Both the position numbers and the translations under genes were made by a program. The notes beneath the pieces are model-generated. The model was not told the origin of the DNA. It ran no database searches and saw only the letters and a list, made by a program, of their open reading frames with translations. From an uncultured Bacteroidales bacterium (GTDB lineage Bacteria > Bacteroidota > Bacteroidia > Bacteroidales > Tenuifilaceae), in the NCBI GenBank assembly GCA_937915475.1, contig CALGIR010000067.1, positions 1-9,782 on the forward strand: a stretch of 9,782 nucleotides of DNA, in the 5' to 3' direction. The first letter of the stretch is position 1, and every line of letters starts with the position of its first letter. Of the stretch, positions 1 through 7,435 are shown one piece after another.

Positions 1-1862
1 CCCATTGGGATATTATCTCCTTCTATTTTTACAGTATAATCACCTCCAACGGGGTTATCAATAGTAACCTGTTTTATGTTATCCCAAGCTGCATTACCTT
101 TTGTAGCAGGTTCATTGGGGTTTTGGGGGTCTAATTTCCAAGGCAAATAAGTTTCACCGTTTGCGGCAACTGAAATGTTAATTTTATTTACAATAGCCTG
201 TTGTGCCATAACAGAGCCTTCAACATCAGTATAGGTTAGTAAAACACGAAGTTCAGCTAAGTTGGCTGGAACAGTTATTGTGAACTCTTTTTCTTCATTA
301 GTACTAATATTATCCTCGAAGTAGTACTTATTGGCAATTACCTTGGCAGATTTTAGCCCATCAATAACTCCAAAACCATACTTGTAGTCGGGGCCTATAT
401 TACCCTTATCGCGTGCAGTATTACATACAATGGCCTTTAGCAAGGCTGCTGATGGATATTGGTTAGCATTCTCCAACTTAAACTGTTGCTGCAATAAAGC
501 CAAAGTACCTGCAGTTCCAGGAGCTGCCATTGATGTTCCATCAAGGCTATAGTAACCATTTACACCAACAGTAGAGTGTACATCAACACCTACAGCGGAA
601 ACATGAGGTACTAATCGCCCGTCGTAGGTAGGACCAAAACTACTGAAATCACTCATTTTATCTGTCCTATCAACAGCACCAACAAAAAGTACGTTCTTCA
701 TGGTCCATAAAGCTGTATGGAAACCCCCTGGGCATACCTCCTGATCATTTCCGTTAGCAAAAACATGAAGCAGGTATGGGTTTTCTCTCACGTTCTTATC
801 GAAACCTCTAACTGAAGAAACGTATGGAAAATGATATTCACAGTATAGAGGGTCTATAATATAGCCCCATGAATTATTTGTAACCCTAACACCCTCTGTG
901 TAGGCTGTAGCCATTTCCTGAATAATAACAGGGTCATCTTTAAAAAAATCTGAAGCCCACAGAGTTGCCTCAGGCGCCATACCTTCCATTTTTGGATCTA
1001 ATAGACCTTTACCTATAATGGTTCCTGCAACATGGGTTGCATGAAAATCCGTAGGCTCAGTAGAATGACCGTTAATTCTTCCGTTTAAATCTTCGTGCAC
1101 TCCAATCTTTCCACCATCCCATTGTCCTACAATTATCCCCTCTCCATTAAGTGAAAGGTTCATATCCAAATTGTTGCGCAAAGGGAATACTCGATGGCTT
1201 ACCTTACCTGGTTTATTTTTTGACTCTTTTGGGGGAGCAGCCAATTCTATATACCTAACCCACGCATTTTCTGCCAGTTCAACAACTTTAAAATCGGATA
1301 TTTTCACATTAAACTGTGCACCATCTGCAGACTTGGTAAGCACCTCTACTTCGTTCTTCTTAAAAAACCTAAGCGCATCAGTCGATGCATCAGGAGCCGT
1401 TACTACAGTTACAAAAACAAAACCCAGTTCAGGAGAAGCATACATTGGAATATTTCCTGAAATAATTACAGGGTCAATCTTAAACTCAGTAGGTAAATTA
1501 AAGAACCTGGCAGCACTATTCTTAGCAAACCCCGAAAGAGTTGCAGTTTTACTCAAACTTCTCACCCCAATGTAGTAGGTATTATCGGGGATATAATCAA
1601 GCAATTCAACTCCCTCGGCCTTAAGGCTGGCAATATCTGCATCACTTAGCGAGTTGGTAAACTGAACATAACCATACTGCTTTTTATTTCCAGAAACATA
1701 GTACCCTGCGTCAGAAGGATCTGACTTGGCTTCATTGTAAGTAGGGATATATTCTCCTGACCGCAAGTATACTTTTTGCGAAGAGGTGTTACCTGTTTGT
1801 CCGTAACCCAAGGAGTAAAATCCCAATAAAAATGAAAAAGCAAGTAAATATAATTTTCTCAT
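1..1862 (-). CDS. Secreted subtilisin-like (S8) serine protease, C-terminus cut off by window edge
   Basis: This is an exported endopeptidase of the subtilase family, and 620 codons are visible without a stop. It starts at ATG 1862 with a signal peptide (MRKLYLLAFS..., cleavage expected near Gly21/Gln22). Residues 60-210 form a long pro-region that reads as two similar inhibitor-like units. The catalytic domain spans about 235-510. The Asp is in GQWDGG (Asp249), the His in FHATHVAGT (His274), the oxyanion Asn in FANGND (Asn370) and the Ser in DGTSMAAP (Ser444), so the active site is complete. From about 515 on there is a beta-sandwich domain of the KP-43 type (LRVLLTYTD, YLPWKLD, VTIDNPVGGDYTVKI). 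In Bacteroidota such proteases usually end in a type IX secretion sorting domain; here that part would lie beyond the left edge, so secretion to the surface is inferred. A lipoprotein gene ends 31 bp upstream, and the two are probably one transcript. Confidence 0.95.
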   Translation of the reverse strand, partial: MRKLYLLAFSFLLGFYSLGYGQTGNTSSQKVYLRSGEYIPTYNEAKSDPSDAGYYVSGNKKQYGYVQFTNSLSDADIASLKAEGVELLDYIPDNTYYIGVRSLSKTATLSGFAKNSAARFFNLPTEFKIDPVIISGNIPMYASPELGFVFVTVVTAPDASTDALRFFKKNEVEVLTKSADGAQFNVKISDFKVVELAENAWVRYIELAAPPKESKNKPGKVSHRVFPLRNNLDMNLSLNGEGIIVGQWDGGKIGVHEDLNGRINGHSTEPTDFHATHVAGTIIGKGLLDPKMEGMAPEATLWASDFFKDDPVIIQEMATAYTEGVRVTNNSWGYIIDPLYCEYHFPYVSSVRGFDKNVRENPYLLHVFANGNDQEVCPGGFHTALWTMKNVLFVGAVDRTDKMSDFSSFGPTYDGRLVPHVSAVGVDVHSTVGVNGYYSLDGTSMAAPGTAGTLALLQQQFKLENANQYPSAALLKAIVCNTARDKGNIGPDYKYGFGVIDGLKSAKVIANKYYFEDNISTNEEKEFTITVPANLAELRVLLTYTDVEGSVMAQQAIVNKINISVAANGETYLPWKLDPQNPNEPATKGNAAWDNIKQVTIDNPVGGDYTVKIEGDNIPM

Positions 1863-1893
1863 ACTATAATTATTTATTTATTAGAAATTCGTA

Positions 1894-2280
1894 TCAATAT
1901 CGGTACTGTAGAAAAATGTAACGTTTGTCTAAATTAGAATCACCCCGCTCATCATTGTAGGGAATGAATTGTGTTTTACTGTAACAACCACCATTTTCGT
2001 CCCGAAAAAGAACGTTATAAGGTCTTAATCCAATTGTGTGGTTGCCCTTTTTACTAGTGTCCGTAAAACTATCATGGCCAACTGGCATAAGGCTATCTAA
2101 ACGGTTAACTTTTAAAGTATAACAGTTTAGGTTACACTCAGAACCAAAATCATACCTTACAGATAATGTGTCATTTATTAATTCTCCTTTACAATCAATG
2201 GTTGAAGATTTTGATTTAACACAAGCCTGAACTACAATTATTAAGGCAATGAGATAAAAGGAGAAAAGAAAATTTTTCAT
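1894..2280 (-). CDS. Small cysteine-containing lipoprotein of unknown function
   Basis: This encodes 128 residues. I chose ATG 2280 because it opens directly into a lipoprotein signal peptide, MKNFLFSFYLIALIIVVQAC, with lipobox VQAC and Cys20 as the lipidated residue. The same frame stays open upstream to 2385, but that extension would bury the signal peptide. The mature part is about 108 residues. It is polar and has four further cysteines (in DCKG, SECNLNC and GGCYS), enough for two disulfides in the periplasm or at the outer membrane. I recognise no domain. The TGA stop lies 31 bp before the protease start with no terminator between, so co-expression with the protease is likely. A role as protease inhibitor, partner or surface anchor is only a guess from position. 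It could also be a free-standing outer-membrane lipoprotein. Confidence 0.72.
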   Translation of the reverse strand: MKNFLFSFYLIALIIVVQACVKSKSSTIDCKGELINDTLSVRYDFGSECNLNCYTLKVNRLDSLMPVGHDSFTDTSKKGNHTIGLRPYNVLFRDENGGCYSKTQFIPYNDERGDSNLDKRYIFLQYRY

Positions 2281-2409
2281 ACAGCTGGTTTTAATGGACA
2301 TTATCCAACTGCGAGTATATTTAAGAATAAGCACAATTCGGTCGGCAAAATGCCTACAAATACCCCCCAAGGTAGAGACAAACACCCGACACCCTAAGGT
2401 TACCGTCTA

Positions 2410-2425
2410 ACAATCAATAGATTGT
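2410..2425 (-). terminator. Intergenic hairpin after the TPR regulator gene, weak terminator candidate
   Basis: This is a perfect 6-bp stem with a 4-base loop (ACAATC, AATA, GATTGT on the plus strand), 16 bp past the TAA of the TPR regulator. No T-run follows in the minus direction, so termination here would be inefficient. It could also be a small operator-like palindrome upstream of the lipoprotein gene. Confidence 0.3.
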
Positions 2426-2440
2426 CTTGTAATGCATTTT

Positions 2441-4150
2441 TTAGTAGGAAAGAATGAAAGACACTAAATCTTCGTCTTTTTCTAAAGAAAGTTTTGCTTT
2501 AATCCTGCTACGAGCTTTTTCTACACCCTTTGGTGTAATGTTTAACAGGTTTGCTATTTCTTTTACTGATATGTTGATGCGAATATAAGCACATTGCTTT
2601 AGTTCCTTTTGGGTTAGGGTTGGGAATTGTTTAAGTAACCTTTCAAAAAAACGAGGATGCACACTATCAAAGTGCAATGTAAAATCCTCCCAATCTTTGT
2701 CTAGGTTTAGCGACTGCTCGATTAACCTACCAACCTCTTTTACGGTTTCCTTGTTATTAGCCGAATAGGTTAAGGTTTGGGTCTGTTCATTAAGCTTAGC
2801 TAAAAGTTCGTTTTTTTGTACCATTTGCATGGTAAGCGAAGCAAGGTCCCGATTTTTAGAGGCAATCTCATCCTCATAATCGTGCTGTTGCTTTATTTTT
2901 AAAAGTTCTAACCTCTCATAATCCTTCTGCTGATTTTCTAGCTTCATCTCAGCAAGTTGTTGTTCCTTCTCAAGAAGTTCAATGGATTGATTTGCTGTAC
3001 GGCTTCGGATAACAAAAATATACACCCCAAAAACTAATAGCAGAAACGAAGCACCAAACAAAACGGTATAAAGTTTTGTCCGGCCTTGCACAACCTCATA
3101 ATCCTTCTGTAATAACCGTAAATCCTGGTCACTTTTCTCCAACTCATTAAGCATTTGAAGATTTGCCATTCGCTCACTACTTTGTACCTTAATTATCTCA
3201 TCTTTAAGGTCGGAGTATTTTATATAATACTCCAAGGCTCGCTTATAATCACCTTTTGCCTTGTAATACTCATAGAATATAAGGTAGTTATTTACTAACT
3301 GAGCCTTTGCCTTTAGCTCTTTGCCCAATTCGTAACTCTTACTTATTGCAGTAAAAGCTTTATCAAAATCACCTAGGTAGATGTAAAGTCGTGCAATATT
3401 ATTGAGAATAGCAGCAGACGCACCTTTATTCTCTGCCTTGGTGTTTAACTCAAGCGACAGCGAAAAAATATTAAGCGCTTTCTTGTGCTCTCCCATGGTA
3501 GCATAACAAATACCCATATTATTATATATGGTAGAGGTGAGTTCATCGTTTTCAAGTTCTAAACTAATATCCAATGCCTTGTTAAAAAAACTCAAAGTAA
3601 CATCAATGCTACTAGCCGCAAAGTTACAAATGCCCAAACTTACTAACGCTTTGGCCTTACCTACTCTATCTCCAATTTCCTCACTAAGCTGTAATGCTTT
3701 ATTATGAAATTCAATTGCTTTATCAATATTACCAATCTCTCTAAAGCATAATCCCAAATTATTCAGCGAGCGAACAATACCATGCTTATTATCAGACTCC
3801 TCAAAAACTCCAAGTGCTTGCAACTGGTACTCTACAGACTTCTCGAACTCACCTAGGCTAAACTGATTTTCAGCAATATAATTAAGTGCATTAGCCTTAC
3901 CCAGCGGATAGTTTAATTGTTCACTTAAGCGCAGAGCCTCCATCCCATAAATCACACCTTTATCAGGAGATTCGTTACTACTAACTTGAGACAAACTGTT
4001 CAGCAAATCGACCTTCTGCTCGTTATTAGCCTTACTAAGCAATTCAGTAAGGCTATCAACCTTTTGCTGATACGGTAATGTTACGTACAGAAAAACAAGT
4101 AATATTGAGGTTAAAAAATGGGTCATATACCAAAACATTAGCAGCATCAC
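2441..4150 (-). CDS. Membrane-anchored TPR sensor with C-terminal LuxR-like helix-turn-helix
   Basis: The 569-residue protein has parts in this order: an N-terminal hydrophobic signal or anchor (about 9-28, THFLTSILLVFLYVTL); about six TPR units (65-310, for example NNLGLCFREIGNIDKAIEFHNKAL and NNMGICYATMGEHKKALNIF); a transmembrane helix (about 358-381); a coiled coil (385-460); and a C-terminal helix-turn-helix (about 508-558; FPTLTQKELKQCAYI then SVKEIANLLNITPKGVEKARSRIKAKL). Tetratricopeptide/HTH proteins of this shape are common in Bacteroidota and are treated as transcription regulators. With a cleaved or N-out leader, the TPR part would sit in the periplasm and the HTH in the cytoplasm, so signal reception and DNA binding would share one chain. 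No receiver or kinase domain is present. The ligand and target genes are unknown. The start is uncertain: ATG 4150 gives the longest form, and ATG 4126 gives a more typical signal peptide (MTHFLTS...). No Shine-Dalgarno decides it. Confidence 0.9.
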   Translation of the reverse strand: MMLLMFWYMTHFLTSILLVFLYVTLPYQQKVDSLTELLSKANNEQKVDLLNSLSQVSSNESPDKGVIYGMEALRLSEQLNYPLGKANALNYIAENQFSLGEFEKSVEYQLQALGVFEESDNKHGIVRSLNNLGLCFREIGNIDKAIEFHNKALQLSEEIGDRVGKAKALVSLGICNFAASSIDVTLSFFNKALDISLELENDELTSTIYNNMGICYATMGEHKKALNIFSLSLELNTKAENKGASAAILNNIARLYIYLGDFDKAFTAISKSYELGKELKAKAQLVNNYLIFYEYYKAKGDYKRALEYYIKYSDLKDEIIKVQSSERMANLQMLNELEKSDQDLRLLQKDYEVVQGRTKLYTVLFGASFLLLVFGVYIFVIRSRTANQSIELLEKEQQLAEMKLENQQKDYERLELLKIKQQHDYEDEIASKNRDLASLTMQMVQKNELLAKLNEQTQTLTYSANNKETVKEVGRLIEQSLNLDKDWEDFTLHFDSVHPRFFERLLKQFPTLTQKELKQCAYIRINISVKEIANLLNITPKGVEKARSRIKAKLSLEKDEDLVSFILSY

Positions 4151-4293
4151 ACATATGCAATGCAGGAATTAATTACTAAAATCACCCTCAAGAAATTCAA
4201 CTGTATATCTTAAAATACTAATTAACTAACTAATAAACAAGGTTATTGCAAAAGAGTTTAAACTTACAAGGCAAAAGCCAATTTAAAACCTAA

Positions 4294-4812
4294 CTAGTAA
4301 AAATACTCGTTTACCTCTTTCTTAAGAAAATCAATTGCTCTGGCTGTTGGATGATTTTCGAGTTCAACTAGGCTCTCGAGTATGGACTGGCTAAGCATGA
4401 TAGCTGGTTGCTTACCCTCAATCTCATTGGAATTAGTGTTGATGAGCTTAATCACATTGTCCTTTGCGTTTTTTACAAGCCCCCAAGCCTTAGGGCTAAT
4501 GTATATTTGCTGTGAGAGGTTATGCTCCCACTCGCTTCGGATGGTCGACAATAGGGCTGCCTGGAACTTTTGTGCGGTCAGGCTGGGTTGATTAACCCTA
4601 ACCAACAGCGAGTCGGGCGAGATACGCTCGAGGAATAGCACAATACGCTCGTACGCCTGTAACCTAATAGGTGTTGTAATCTTTTTGCTATTTATATTTA
4701 GTTCTGCCTTTCGCCTATTTGCCTCCTCGCGCAGTAAGCGCTCAATGGCTAAATATCCCGCTAAAAAAACCAGAAGTGCCGGAAGTGTAATCTTAAGAAT
4801 TTCTGAGAGCAT
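4294..4812 (-). CDS. DUF7935-like membrane-anchored protein of unknown function
   Basis: The 172-residue protein has one N-terminal membrane helix (about 5-25, EILKITLPALLVFLAGYLAI) followed by a charged, mostly helical soluble part. The stretch PIRLQAYERIVLFLERISP (48-66) and the later HNLSQQIYISPKAW (97-110) are the conserved signatures I associate with the Bacteroidota family now called DUF7935, whose biochemical role is unknown. The soluble part most likely faces the cytoplasm, because positive residues (RLLREEANRRK) follow the helix directly. The gene is transcribed away from the aminotransferase with 118 bp between the two starts, so promoters for both must lie there. A near-consensus -7 element (TATATTTA on the minus strand, 4849-4856) lies about 37 bp upstream of the ATG, but no good -33 element goes with it. 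A 143-bp gap separates the gene from the TPR regulator. Confidence 0.85.
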   Translation of the reverse strand: MLSEILKITLPALLVFLAGYLAIERLLREEANRRKAELNINSKKITTPIRLQAYERIVLFLERISPDSLLVRVNQPSLTAQKFQAALLSTIRSEWEHNLSQQIYISPKAWGLVKNAKDNVIKLINTNSNEIEGKQPAIMLSQSILESLVELENHPTARAIDFLKKEVNEYFY

Positions 4813-4930
4813 AAATTTACTAAATTAATTAACACATTGAATTGAGCGTAAATATATCTATATTTAACGCCTAAAAATAAGAAATAACTGAAAACACACC
4901 TTAAATATTCTTTAATTTATATTAAAAACT

Positions 4931-6124
4931 ATGGAAAACGTATCAAACAGAGTCAACCAGCTGGCGGTTTCCGAAACGCTGGCCATGTCGCAAAAAAGCC
5001 GTGAGTTAAAAGCTCAAGGGCATAACGTAATAAACCTTAGCGTAGGCGAGCCCGATTTCCATACCCCTGATTTTGTGAAAGAAGCTGCCAAAAAGGCTAT
5101 AAACGACAATATTACCTTTTACTCACCAGTGCCGGGTTTCCCTGACCTACTAAAGGCAATATCGGAAAAACTAAAGCGTGAGAACAGCCTCAACTACTCT
5201 ACGGACCAAATAGTGGTTTCTGGAGGAGCCAAACATTCCCTATCCAATGTGCTAATGGCATTGGTTAACCCTGGCGACGAGGTAATCATCCCCGCCCCGT
5301 ACTGGGTTAGCTATGTTGAACTGGTGAAACTTGTGGACGGAAAAGGTGTGGTGATACCCACATCGCTTGAAAGCGACTTTAAGATTTCGCCAAAACAGCT
5401 GGAGGATGCCATAACCCCCAAGACCAAGGTGCTGATGATTTGTTCCCCATCAAACCCAACCGGTAGCATTTACTCAAGGCAGGAACTAAAAGCCTTTGCA
5501 AGCGTCCTTGAAAAGCATCCCAATATCTACATAATATCCGATGAGATATACGAGCACATAAACTATATGGGTACACATGAGAGCATTGCACAGTTTGAGA
5601 GCATTGCCGATAGGGTAATTATTGTAAATGGTGTATCGAAAGGCTATGCAATGACCGGTTGGCGCATTGGTTACTGTGCTGCGCCTAAATGGATTGCAAA
5701 GGCTTGCCAGAAACTTCAAGGGCAAATGACATCGGGAACATGCTCAATTGCCCAAAAGGCAGCAACCGCAGCCATCAACTCCGATGCCTCGTATCCAAAA
5801 ATGATGCGCGAAGCGTTTATGCACAGACGTGATGTGGTTATTGAAAGATTAAAAAAAATAACGGGTTTTAAAGCAAAGGTACCCCAAGGTGCTTTCTATG
5901 TTTTTGCAGAAGTCTCATATTTCTTTGGAAAAAAACATGGCCATAAAACTATCGAGAACTCAGCTGATTTATGCATGTACCTGCTTAATAATGCATTTGT
6001 TGCCACTGTTCCTGGTAGCGCATTCGGGGCTGATAATTACATCCGATTCTCATACGCAGCATCAGAAGAAGAACTACTAGAGGCCCTTAACAGAATTGAA
6101 AAAGCAGTTGCTGAACTGATATAA
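4931..6124 (+). CDS. aspB: Pyridoxal-phosphate aminotransferase, aspartate aminotransferase (AspB, class I-beta) type
   Basis: This is a cytoplasmic fold-type I aminotransferase of 397 residues, full length for the family. It would move the amino group between aspartate and 2-oxoglutarate. PLP and substrate residues are all recognisable: Asn175 in SPSNPTG, Asp204 and Tyr207 in SDEIYEH, the Schiff-base Lys237 in NGVSKGYAMTGWR, Arg245 in the same motif, and the carboxylate-binding Arg372 in YIRFSYA. Lys101 in SGGAKHSL falls near the lysine that class I-beta enzymes use for the distal carboxylate; that alignment is by eye. Some enzymes of this class also transaminate prephenate or aromatic acids, so the exact substrate is not settled. 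The gene stands alone: it diverges from the DUF7935 gene and is closed by a strong terminator at 6204-6232. No Shine-Dalgarno is seen before ATG 4931, where the leader is very AT-rich. Confidence 0.93.
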   Translation: MENVSNRVNQLAVSETLAMSQKSRELKAQGHNVINLSVGEPDFHTPDFVKEAAKKAINDNITFYSPVPGFPDLLKAISEKLKRENSLNYSTDQIVVSGGAKHSLSNVLMALVNPGDEVIIPAPYWVSYVELVKLVDGKGVVIPTSLESDFKISPKQLEDAITPKTKVLMICSPSNPTGSIYSRQELKAFASVLEKHPNIYIISDEIYEHINYMGTHESIAQFESIADRVIIVNGVSKGYAMTGWRIGYCAAPKWIAKACQKLQGQMTSGTCSIAQKAATAAINSDASYPKMMREAFMHRRDVVIERLKKITGFKAKVPQGAFYVFAEVSYFFGKKHGHKTIENSADLCMYLLNNAFVATVPGSAFGADNYIRFSYAASEEELLEALNRIEKAVAELI

Positions 6125-6203
6125 ATATAGAGTATAAGAACCTTCGGAAACTGGTCTAAGCAAGATATAGATAGTCTAAAAAGCCCATAAACTCAACTTA
6201 AAG

Positions 6204-6232
6204 CTCCTTAGTACTTTTTCTAAGGAGTTTTT
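6204..6232 (+). terminator. Rho-independent terminator of the aminotransferase gene
   Basis: A perfect 8-bp stem (CTCCTTAG pairing with CTAAGGAG, loop TACTTTTT) is followed at once by five T residues. Upstream A residues can extend the stem by pairing with the T tract. It lies 80 bp after the aspB stop and separates that gene from mltG. Confidence 0.9.
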
Positions 6233-6268
6233 ATATTTATACTTCGAGATTGCTTTTTCGCGGAACAG

Positions 6269-6299
6269 CCTAAAATAGGTTAAGGCATCCATAAAATGG
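6269..6299. promoter_or_regulatory. Two phased 11-bp palindromes upstream of the mltG promoter, possible operator
   Basis: CCTAAAATAGG (6269-6279) and CCATAAAATGG (6289-6299) are both perfect inverted repeats of the form CC, seven A/T bases, GG. Their centres are exactly 20 bp apart, about two helical turns, and the second ends one base before the proposed -33 element. Relative to a start near 6336 their centres fall close to -62 and -42, which are typical activator positions. The sequence is directly visible. Regulation is inferred, and no matching regulator is known. Confidence 0.4.
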
Positions 6300-6300
6300 C

Positions 6301-6330
6301 TTTAAGTCTGAGGTATAATATTTATCTTTG
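6301..6330 (+). promoter_or_regulatory. Bacteroidota-type promoter for mltG
   Basis: The element TATCTTTG (6323-6330) matches the Bacteroidota -7 consensus TAnnTTTG exactly. TTTA at 6301-6304 matches three of four bases of the -33 TTTG element, with an 18-bp spacer. Transcription would begin near 6335-6337. That leaves only 5-7 nt before ATG 6342 but 17-19 nt before ATG 6354. Confidence 0.7.
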
Positions 6331-6341
6331 GGCACTAATTT

Positions 6342-7409
6342 ATGCATATTAATATGGGGAAAAATTTAGGGAAAAGGATTGTTATTATCGTATCGCTTTC
6401 GCTTGCCTTGGTTATTGCTGCTGGTGGTTTTTATAGCTATAAAATATACTCTAAAATGTTCTTTCCCAACGTAAGTTTAGGCGATAAAGAACACGCATAT
6501 ATCTATATACCAACTGGCTCTACATACGCAGCCGTAATTAGCATTATTGAGGAATCAGGATATGTGACAAGTATTGAGTCTTTTAAGTGGGCTGCCTCTC
6601 GCATGGGCTATCCCTACAGCGTAAAATCGGGCAGGTATAAGCTAGCCAACGGCACAAACAACAAAGATTTGGTCTCGATATTAAGAGCGGGGCTACAGAC
6701 CCCGGTCAGGGTAACCTTTACGGGTTTTAGAACACCACAACAGCTGGCACAGCTCATTGCAAATCAAATTGAAGTCGATTCGACTGAAATTGCGAATGCT
6801 TTTACAGATAATGAAATTCCTTCTCAATATGGCTTTAATCAGCAAACTTTCATTGCTATGTTTATTCCCAATACCTACGAGTTCTTTTGGAATACCAATG
6901 CAAAAGGCTTTTTCGACAGAATGAAAAGGGAATACGAAAATTTTTGGACAGATGAAAAAGAACAGAAAGCTCAAGATATTGGCCTAAGTAGAGTTAAAGT
7001 ATCAACCTTAGCCTCAATTGTTGAAGAGGAAACCATTAAGGCCGATGAGCGCCAAAGGGTTGCAGGTGTTTACATAAATCGGTTAAAAAGGGGAATACCC
7101 CTTCAGGCAGACCCAACCATTAAATATGCCATGGGCAATTTTACCATAAGGAGAATCCTTACCAAACATCTCTCCATCGATTCGCCATACAATACATATA
7201 AATACAGAGGATTGCCCCCTGGACCTATAAACTCTCCCAGCATATCTTCAATTAATGCAGTTCTAAATTACGAGAGTCATAAGTATCTTTACTTCTGCGC
7301 AAAACCAGACTACTCTGGATATCACGCATTTGCAAAAACTTTAAGCGAGCACAACAAGAATGCAAGAGAATATCAACGTTTTTTAAATAAGGAGAGGATA
7401 TACAGGTAA
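6342..7409 (+). CDS. mltG: Endolytic murein transglycosylase MltG (YceG-like)
   Basis: MltG is an inner-membrane lytic transglycosylase that cuts nascent peptidoglycan strands internally and so sets glycan length. The 355-residue product has one N-terminal membrane helix (about 12-32), a periplasmic LysM-like region (about 52-120, YIYIPTGSTYAAVISII... to SGRYKL) and the catalytic YceG domain (about 125-345). The signature ASIVEEET (224-231) contains the catalytic glutamate, most likely Glu228 by analogy with Escherichia coli Glu218. QADPT (256-260), SPYNTY (281-286) and GLPPGPINSP (290-299) are the other conserved family blocks, so the enzyme should be active. Two starts compete: ATG 6342 (MHIN...) and ATG 6354 (MGKNLGKR...). 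The promoter spacing favours the second, which shortens the product by four residues. It appears monocistronic, with its own promoter and a terminator at its stop codon. Confidence 0.95.
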   Translation: MHINMGKNLGKRIVIIVSLSLALVIAAGGFYSYKIYSKMFFPNVSLGDKEHAYIYIPTGSTYAAVISIIEESGYVTSIESFKWAASRMGYPYSVKSGRYKLANGTNNKDLVSILRAGLQTPVRVTFTGFRTPQQLAQLIANQIEVDSTEIANAFTDNEIPSQYGFNQQTFIAMFIPNTYEFFWNTNAKGFFDRMKREYENFWTDEKEQKAQDIGLSRVKVSTLASIVEEETIKADERQRVAGVYINRLKRGIPLQADPTIKYAMGNFTIRRILTKHLSIDSPYNTYKYRGLPPGPINSPSISSINAVLNYESHKYLYFCAKPDYSGYHAFAKTLSEHNKNAREYQRFLNKERIYR

Positions 7410-7435
7410 CCTGCTTTAGGTTGTTAATTTTTTTT
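7408..7435 (+). terminator. Terminator of mltG overlapping the end of the convergent gene
   Basis: AACCT (7408-7412) pairs with AGGTT (7418-7422) around a 5-base loop, and G-T wobble pairs can extend the stem at its base. Eight T residues follow at 7428-7435. The hairpin starts inside the mltG TAA and its loop and 3' arm contain the TAA of the convergent minus-strand gene. In the minus direction no T-run follows, so it should serve mltG only. Confidence 0.65.

Noticed and set aside
1171..1575. Open frame of 134 codons on the plus strand
   Set aside because: It lies wholly inside the protease gene on the other strand, which carries all catalytic motifs in one continuous frame.
1646..1843. Minus-strand open frame of 65 codons
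   Set aside because: It is an alternative frame of the protease signal peptide and pro-region, and its predicted protein has no recognisable feature.
2281..2385. N-terminal extension of the lipoprotein to ATG 2385
   Set aside because: It would place 35 residues before a textbook lipoprotein signal peptide, which must be at or near the N-terminus to work.
4294..6124. Slightly more GC-rich look of the DUF7935 and aminotransferase genes compared with their flanks
   Set aside because: I could not compute it, and ordinary conserved genes often differ this much; no integrase, repeat or tRNA marks a transferred segment.
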